From Bacteroidales bacterium (GTDB lineage Bacteria > Bacteroidota > Bacteroidia > Bacteroidales > Paludibacteraceae): a DNA stretch of 10,561 nucleotides. The translations under genes were made by a program, and so were the position numbers. This document shows positions 6,749 through 10,561 of this stretch, in pieces (within the stretch, counting starts at the first letter, position 1; each line of letters begins with the position of its first letter). Under the pieces are notes generated by a model, which saw only the letters and a list, made by a program, of their open reading frames with translations, had not been told where the DNA came from and ran no database searches. The stretch lies in NCBI GenBank assembly GCA_900771035.1, contig CAAGML010000040.1, positions 1-10,561 on the forward strand. Direction: 5' to 3'.

Positions 6749-6789
6749 GACTCGCTCTTCTTGTTTCTGATACAGGTCTTAATGAGAAT

Positions 6790-6850
6790 AAGCAAACTCT
6801 TGGAGACAGCCTTTGTGTTTCGGCTTTTTCAGAGTTTGCTTTTCCCTTTT
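6790..6850 (+). terminator. Nested hairpin with U-rich tail upstream of rng (terminator or leader element)
   Basis: AAGCAAACTCT (6790-6800) pairs perfectly with AGAGTTTGCTT (6831-6841), and TTCCCTTTT follows. Inside the 30-base loop a smaller stem, AGCC (6808-6811) with GGCT (6822-6825), is itself followed by TTTT. Either fold could end the HU/small-protein transcript. Since I see no Bacteroidetes promoter between here and the RNase G start at 6883, it may instead be a read-through terminator or a structured leader controlling rng. Confidence 0.65.
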
Positions 6851-6882
6851 ATGAAATATGTATGTGGAGAATGAAATAGAGT

Positions 6883-8469
6883 ATGAAGAAAGAACTGATT
6901 TTCAGCGTTAACGACAGGGAATTGACCATCGCTTTGTTGGAGGATGATGTGCTGGTGGAGTTGCATCGGGACAACATGGATCACAAGTTCCAGGTCGGAG
7001 ACATATACCTTGGCAAAGTGCGCAAGGTCTTGCCCGGTCTCAACGCTGCTTTTATTGACATAGGGTCGGAGAGAGAGGCGTTTGTCCATTATCACGACCT
7101 TGGCGAGAATTTCATCGCTTTCAACAAATACGTGCAGATGTGCCTCAACGACCGCAGGCACATTCAGGTCAATTACGTACCACCGAAAACCGAGGGGCAG
7201 GTACTCCCCAAAGACGGTCTAATACAGGATGTGCTGCAGGTGGGGCAGTTCATCATGGTACAGATTATCAAAGAGCCCATCAACACCAAGGGACCACGTC
7301 TGACAGGCGAGATTAGCATAGCCGGCAGGAACATGGTTCTCATCCCACAGGAAAACCGCATCTCAGTATCGCAGAAAATACGTCAGAACGCCGAGCGTAC
7401 GCGTCTTCGCAAACTCGTCGCCTCTGTCAAGAAAAACTGGTACGGAGTAATTCTCAGGACGGCTGTCGAAGGCAAGGAACTGCCAGAGATAGAGTCGGAA
7501 CTCCGCATTATGGAGAAACGTTGGGCGAAGGTGCTCGATGCGCTGAGAAACACGAACGGCATTGGTCAGATTTACGAGGAGAGCAGCAGGTCTGTCTCTA
7601 TCCTCCGCGACCTTTTCACGCCTGATTTCCACGCAATATATGTGGACGACGACATAATTTTCAGCGAGGTTTACTCATACGTTGAGCTTATAGCCCCTGA
7701 ACTGAAAGGTATTGTCAAGACATACAGGGACAAAGAGCCGATTTTCGACCATTTCAATATAACCAAGAACGTCAAATCGCTGTTCAGCAGGACTGTCTCG
7801 TTCAAGAGGGGGGCGTACCTAATCATAGACAAGGCAGAGGCGATGCATGTCATTGACGTAAACAGCGGGTCGAGGATGAAGGCTGACCAGTCGCCCGAAG
7901 ATATTGCCTTCGAGGTCAACATGATGGCGGCTGAGGAGATAGCGAGACAGCTGAGGCTCCGTGATATTGGCGGCATCATCGTCATTGACTTCATAGATAT
8001 GGCAGACGCCGCTAACCGTCAGAAACTCTATGAGCAGATGCTTATCCTCATGAACAACGACAGGGCAAAGCATAACATCCTTCCGCTCAGCAAATTCTGT
8101 CTTATGCAAATTACCCGTCAGAGGGTACGTCCGGCACTTGAGATAAAGACCGACGAGGTTTGCCCCACCTGCGGGGGAACAGGTCATTCGCGAGCATCGA
8201 TACTACTGGTTGACGAACTTGAGGAGAAGGTCGAGCTTGCCAAAGAGATGCTGCATTACAAGAAAGTGCGTCTTGAGGTTCACCCCTACGTCGCAGCGTT
8301 CATCAATAAAGGTTTCATAAGCACACGCCTCAGATGGTTGCTTCAATATGGTGTGAGGGTGAAGGTATGCGAGCGTCAGAACTTCGGGCTTTTGGAGTAC
8401 AAATTCTTTGACAAAGACGGCGAGGAAATCAATTTCCGAGCCATTGCGAATGTCGTAAACGACAGATGA
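6883..8469 (+). CDS. rng: Ribonuclease G (RNase E/G family)
   Basis: This 528-residue endoribonuclease cuts single-stranded A/U-rich RNA, prefers 5'-monophosphate ends, and matures rRNA and degrades mRNA. Residues about 37-130 are the S1 RNA-binding domain (VGDIYLGKVRKVLPGLNAAFIDIG), with an insertion around 96-118 compared with E. coli that I believe is usual in Bacteroidetes. The DNase I-like catalytic part contains Asp325 in VIDVNSGS and Asp369 in IIVIDFIDM, the two magnesium ligands. CPTCGGTGHS at 427-436 is the zinc-link (Cys427, Cys430) that joins dimers. There is no long C-terminal scaffold, so it is RNase G-like rather than a degradosome-organising RNase E. The start MKKELIFSVN fits the family. 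A hairpin lies upstream, and the stop overlaps the flippase start. Confidence 0.96.
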   Translation: MKKELIFSVNDRELTIALLEDDVLVELHRDNMDHKFQVGDIYLGKVRKVLPGLNAAFIDIGSEREAFVHYHDLGENFIAFNKYVQMCLNDRRHIQVNYVPPKTEGQVLPKDGLIQDVLQVGQFIMVQIIKEPINTKGPRLTGEISIAGRNMVLIPQENRISVSQKIRQNAERTRLRKLVASVKKNWYGVILRTAVEGKELPEIESELRIMEKRWAKVLDALRNTNGIGQIYEESSRSVSILRDLFTPDFHAIYVDDDIIFSEVYSYVELIAPELKGIVKTYRDKEPIFDHFNITKNVKSLFSRTVSFKRGAYLIIDKAEAMHVIDVNSGSRMKADQSPEDIAFEVNMMAAEEIARQLRLRDIGGIIVIDFIDMADAANRQKLYEQMLILMNNDRAKHNILPLSKFCLMQITRQRVRPALEIKTDEVCPTCGGTGHSRASILLVDELEEKVELAKEMLHYKKVRLEVHPYVAAFINKGFISTRLRWLLQYGVRVKVCERQNFGLLEYKFFDKDGEEINFRAIANVVNDR

Positions 8470-9842
8470 TAAAAGACATAGGCAAAAAGGATATGGCATG
8501 GGGGCTGATTGCCACCATACTGAAGATAGGGGCAGGCGTGCTTCTGTATCCTTTTGTGCTTAACAAACTTGACAGCGAGCAGACGGGCATCTGGACAATC
8601 TTCACCACAATCCAGATGCTCGTCATCGTGCTGGACTTCGGTTTCACTGACACATTCGCGCGTAATATAGGATATGTGTTCTGCGGTGTCAGGAGGCTGA
8701 AAAAGGAGGGCTATGAGCATATCAGCGACACTGTTCCTGACGAGAAAGTTGACTGGGCATTGCTCCGCAACGTAATACGTTGCATGAAACGCTTTTACGG
8801 TTATATGGCACTCTCGCTTTTCCTGATTCTTGCCACGGTCGGCACTTGGTACGTGTCAACTCTTGTGGCAAAATACAGCGGAAATTCCTCGGATGTCTGG
8901 GTGGCGTGGGTGCTGCTTGTGGTATTCATGACGTGGAATCTCTATTCAATGTACTATCAGTCACTGCTTCAGGGACGTGGACTTATCGCCGAGTTCAACA
9001 AAATCGTCACTGTCAGTTACCTTACTTATATGGCAGGTGCCATATTCTTTGTATCAATGGGTTATGGACTTGTCGCCGTTGTTGGCTCACAGTTTCTCTC
9101 AATCGTGATACTGAGGCTTCTCTGCCGTATCGTGTTTTACAAAAAAGATGTGCGCAATCGTCTGGCGGAGGCTGAGGAGTCTTCCCAAAGTCAGACCCGT
9201 CAAGAGATTTTCCATGCCATCGCCCCAAATGCCGTCAAAGTCGGACTTACGGGTCTTGGCGGAATAATCATCAATCGTTCAAGCACTTTCATAGGCTCAG
9301 AGTTTCTTGGGTTGGCAGAGATGGCGATGTTTGGTGTCACTCTTCAGCTTGTTGTCGTGATTGGCAGGGCATCAAGTGTGGTGACGCGTGTTTTTCTCCC
9401 TAAACTTTTCGAGTGGCGAGTCACGGAGGACATTGCCCGGATACGGAGGATGTTCGTGCTGTCGTCAACGGTAATAGTGGCAGGATACCTGTTGGGAGGA
9501 TTGATGACCGATTTGTTTGGCAACTGGGCGTTGGTAGAGGTCTTGGGCAGCAACACGCGTCTGCTTTCGGGCGGACTTTTCTGGGTGATTCTCTTGCAGA
9601 ATTTCCTTGAGACGAACCATGTCAATGCCGCCGATTTCCTTTTGTCGAAAAACGAGGTTCCGTTTTTCAAAGCGTCGCTGATTTCCGCCTTTGCGACACT
9701 TGTTTTGCTTGTGTTGCTTGTCGTCTGGCTTGATTTTGGGTTGTGGGGAATGGTTCTTGCACCAACAATCGCACAGGCAGCATACCAAAACTGGAAGTGG
9801 CCGAGCGTGGTAATCAAGGAGTTATGGGGTAAAAGAAAATAA
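8466..9842 (+). CDS. Wzx-type polysaccharide/oligosaccharide flippase (MOP superfamily)
   Basis: This 458-residue protein of about twelve hydrophobic segments fits the polysaccharide-exporter branch of the MOP superfamily, which flips lipid-linked sugars across the inner membrane. Hydrophobic stretches are clear near residues 11-32, 43-60, 111-131, 144-162, 183-198, 200-224, 255-270, 285-300, 330-350, 368-380, 403-421 and 424-438. The N-terminal signature (KLDSEQTGIWTIFTTIQ, then LDFGFTDTFARNIGY at 56-70) is that of Bacteroidetes lipopolysaccharide-biosynthesis flippases. A charged loop at about 225-250 separates the two halves. The ATG overlaps the rng stop by four bases, so translation is probably coupled to RNase G. 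No glycosyltransferase gene is adjacent, so its substrate (O-antigen, capsule or other glycan) is open. Confidence 0.85.
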   Translation: MIKDIGKKDMAWGLIATILKIGAGVLLYPFVLNKLDSEQTGIWTIFTTIQMLVIVLDFGFTDTFARNIGYVFCGVRRLKKEGYEHISDTVPDEKVDWALLRNVIRCMKRFYGYMALSLFLILATVGTWYVSTLVAKYSGNSSDVWVAWVLLVVFMTWNLYSMYYQSLLQGRGLIAEFNKIVTVSYLTYMAGAIFFVSMGYGLVAVVGSQFLSIVILRLLCRIVFYKKDVRNRLAEAEESSQSQTRQEIFHAIAPNAVKVGLTGLGGIIINRSSTFIGSEFLGLAEMAMFGVTLQLVVVIGRASSVVTRVFLPKLFEWRVTEDIARIRRMFVLSSTVIVAGYLLGGLMTDLFGNWALVEVLGSNTRLLSGGLFWVILLQNFLETNHVNAADFLLSKNEVPFFKASLISAFATLVLLVLLVVWLDFGLWGMVLAPTIAQAAYQNWKWPSVVIKELWGKRK

Positions 9843-9863
9843 TTTCACAAAAACGTCCAAAAG

Positions 9864-9895
9864 TTTGGTGTTCTCAGAAAAAATTACTACCTTTG
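9864..9895 (+). promoter_or_regulatory. Consensus Bacteroidetes promoter for the 124-residue membrane protein
   Basis: TTTG (9864-9867) and TACCTTTG (9888-9895) match the -33 and -7 consensus exactly, with the ideal 20-base spacing. Transcription should begin near 9901, giving a leader of about 50 bases to the ATG at 9951. This is the best promoter in the window and makes the next gene a separate transcription unit from rng and the flippase. Confidence 0.88.
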
Positions 9896-9950
9896 CACCG
9901 ATAAGGAGAGTGTAATAGCTGGGAGGCAAAATTTCAAAAAATAAAACTAT

Positions 9951-10325
9951 ATGGTAACAGTTTCTACACCTCGAGAATTGCAGGACGCAATAGACTCACG
10001 CGAAGAACAGATTGTAATCACAGGAGAATTGGTTGATGTTTTCCTGAAACACAAGAAAGCAAAAAAAATCTTCATCATTGTATCTATGGCACTTGTCGTA
10101 TTAGGAATTTTTCTGAGTCCTCTTACGGAAGGGTTGTCCATGATTGGTTGTGCGGTAGGTATTTTGATGGGTGTCATCACATTCGCATTCAAAGGTCTTC
10201 CTTTCGCTGTTCCTTTCGCCATTCGCACGGCTGGTGCGACAAACGCAATGAAAGTACTAAAGAGCGGCAAGTCGTGGAGGAATCCTGACGGCACAATCTC
10301 AGCGGTTTTGAAATACAAAGAATAA
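9951..10325 (+). CDS. Small two-helix membrane protein of unknown function
   Basis: I do not recognise this 124-residue protein. Residues 1-30 are soluble and read like a short strand-helix-strand unit (STPRELQDAI, then EEQIVITGELVD), a pattern resembling the first turn of parallel beta-helix proteins. A basic patch (KHKKAKK, 33-39) precedes a hydrophobic helix at 40-56. A short turn (SPLTEG) and a second, Gly-containing hydrophobic helix at 63-79 follow, so the protein probably forms a membrane hairpin with both ends in the cytoplasm. Residues 80-124 are amphipathic and end in a charged tail (VLKYKE). There is no signal peptidase site. From memory, small proteins with the same order (TPxELxxAI, I-I-G-L, glycine-rich hydrophobic hairpin, basic tail) recur in bacteria without assigned function. 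It is monocistronic, with a consensus promoter and a strong terminator. Confidence 0.8.
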   Translation: MVTVSTPRELQDAIDSREEQIVITGELVDVFLKHKKAKKIFIIVSMALVVLGIFLSPLTEGLSMIGCAVGILMGVITFAFKGLPFAVPFAIRTAGATNAMKVLKSGKSWRNPDGTISAVLKYKE

Positions 10326-10351
10326 CCAGTAAAATTTTTTCATAATTATCG

Positions 10352-10391
10352 AAGGGCATCTTCCTTTTTCGGGGGAGATGCTCTTTTTTTT
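10352..10391 (+). terminator. Strong intrinsic terminator after the 124-residue protein gene
   Basis: AAGGGCATCTTCC (10352-10364) pairs with GGGAGATGCTCTT (10373-10385) in a 13-bp stem with two G-U pairs and an 8-base loop. It overlaps a run of eight T (10384-10391). It begins 26 bases after the stop codon and clearly ends this transcript. Confidence 0.92.
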
Positions 10392-10561
10392 AGGAACCTG
10401 TCCCCCCAACCTCTCAATTCGTTATTGAGTTATTTTTTCGAGGGATCGAGGAATCGAGGTTTAATCCATACATCATCACTTAAAGGAGTTACAAAGTAAT
10501 TATATAGAAGAGCAGTTATTTTCAGGAAAAGAGAGGGGGTATAGGAGAATTCTAATTGTAA
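10392..10561. other. Non-coding tail of the window with small repeats
   Basis: I see no convincing gene in these 170 bases. They contain a weak second hairpin (CTCAAT 10413-10418 with ATTGAG 10424-10429, then a T-rich stretch to 10438), which could back up the preceding terminator. The longest minus-strand frame starting with ATG that I could follow is only about 20 codons. A near-consensus minus-strand -7 box (TTACTTTG, one mismatch) occurs around 10490-10500 but has no partner I trust. Confidence 0.5.
10438..10459. repeat. Three TCGAGG copies at exact 8-bp spacing
   Basis: TCGAGG occurs at 10438-10443, 10446-10451 and 10454-10459, separated by GA and AA. The regular 8-base period is directly visible. 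Whether it is a protein-binding array, a remnant of a mobile repeat or chance cannot be decided from this single copy. Confidence 0.6.

Noticed and set aside
6732..6764. 9-bp inverted repeat (ACAAGAAGA/TCTTCTTGT) around the stop of the 30-residue gene
   Set aside because: The stem is A/T-rich with a 15-base loop, lacks a T-run, and half of it is fixed by Lys codons. It is probably incidental.
6808..6815. Possible rng promoter at AGCCTTTG
   Set aside because: The TTTG half is present but the upstream TA is missing, and no -33 element stands at the right distance. The bases are better explained as part of the hairpin.
10435..10561. CRISPR-like array suggested by the TCGAGG repeats
   Set aside because: The units are six bases with two-base gaps, there are only three of them, and no cas gene is present. 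This is not a CRISPR array.

Overview
This window looks like chromosomal core sequence from a Bacteroidota bacterium, most likely order Bacteroidales and perhaps Prevotellaceae (the family is a guess). Three things point there. The promoters have the Bacteroidetes form, TTTG, about 20 bases, then TAnnTTTG. There is a neighbouring gldE-gldD pair. Several proteins have Bacteroidetes-type features, including two lipoprotein signal peptides, a short HU and an RNase G with an enlarged S1 region. I see no insertion sequence, prophage, CRISPR array, tRNA or rRNA.

Left part (56-6084, all minus strand). Read in the direction of transcription, the order is ssb, gldE, gldD, a 4'-phosphopantetheinyl transferase, nfo (endonuclease IV) and an S9-family lipoprotein peptidase. 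From gldE onward the genes overlap or lie within 18 bases of each other, so they look like one operon. A good hairpin with a U-rich tail sits between ssb and gldE. It would make ssb partly or wholly a separate transcript and throttle the rest.

Centre (6085-6335). Divergent Bacteroidetes-type promoters drive ssb leftward and an HU-family nucleoid protein rightward. The mutY gene that often accompanies ssb-gldE-gldD in this phylum is not here.

Right part (6336-10325, plus strand). HU is followed by a 30-residue, extremely basic protein of the AURKAIP1/COX24 (mS38/bS22-like) type, which is easily missed by gene callers. Next come a structured intergenic region, RNase G (rng), and a Wzx-type polysaccharide flippase whose start overlaps the rng stop by four bases. 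A separate transcription unit follows, with its own strong promoter and intrinsic terminator. It encodes a 124-residue membrane protein I do not recognise. The last 170 bases hold a weak second hairpin, three TCGAGG copies at exactly 8-base spacing, and no convincing gene.

Together the genes are mostly housekeeping: single-strand DNA binding, base-excision repair, nucleoid structure, RNA processing and ribosome, plus envelope functions (GldD/GldE, secreted peptidase, flippase). I see no clear new multi-gene system. The best candidates for new biology are the unknown 124-residue membrane protein, the 30-residue ribosomal-type protein, and the RNA structures ahead of rng and between ssb and gldE.
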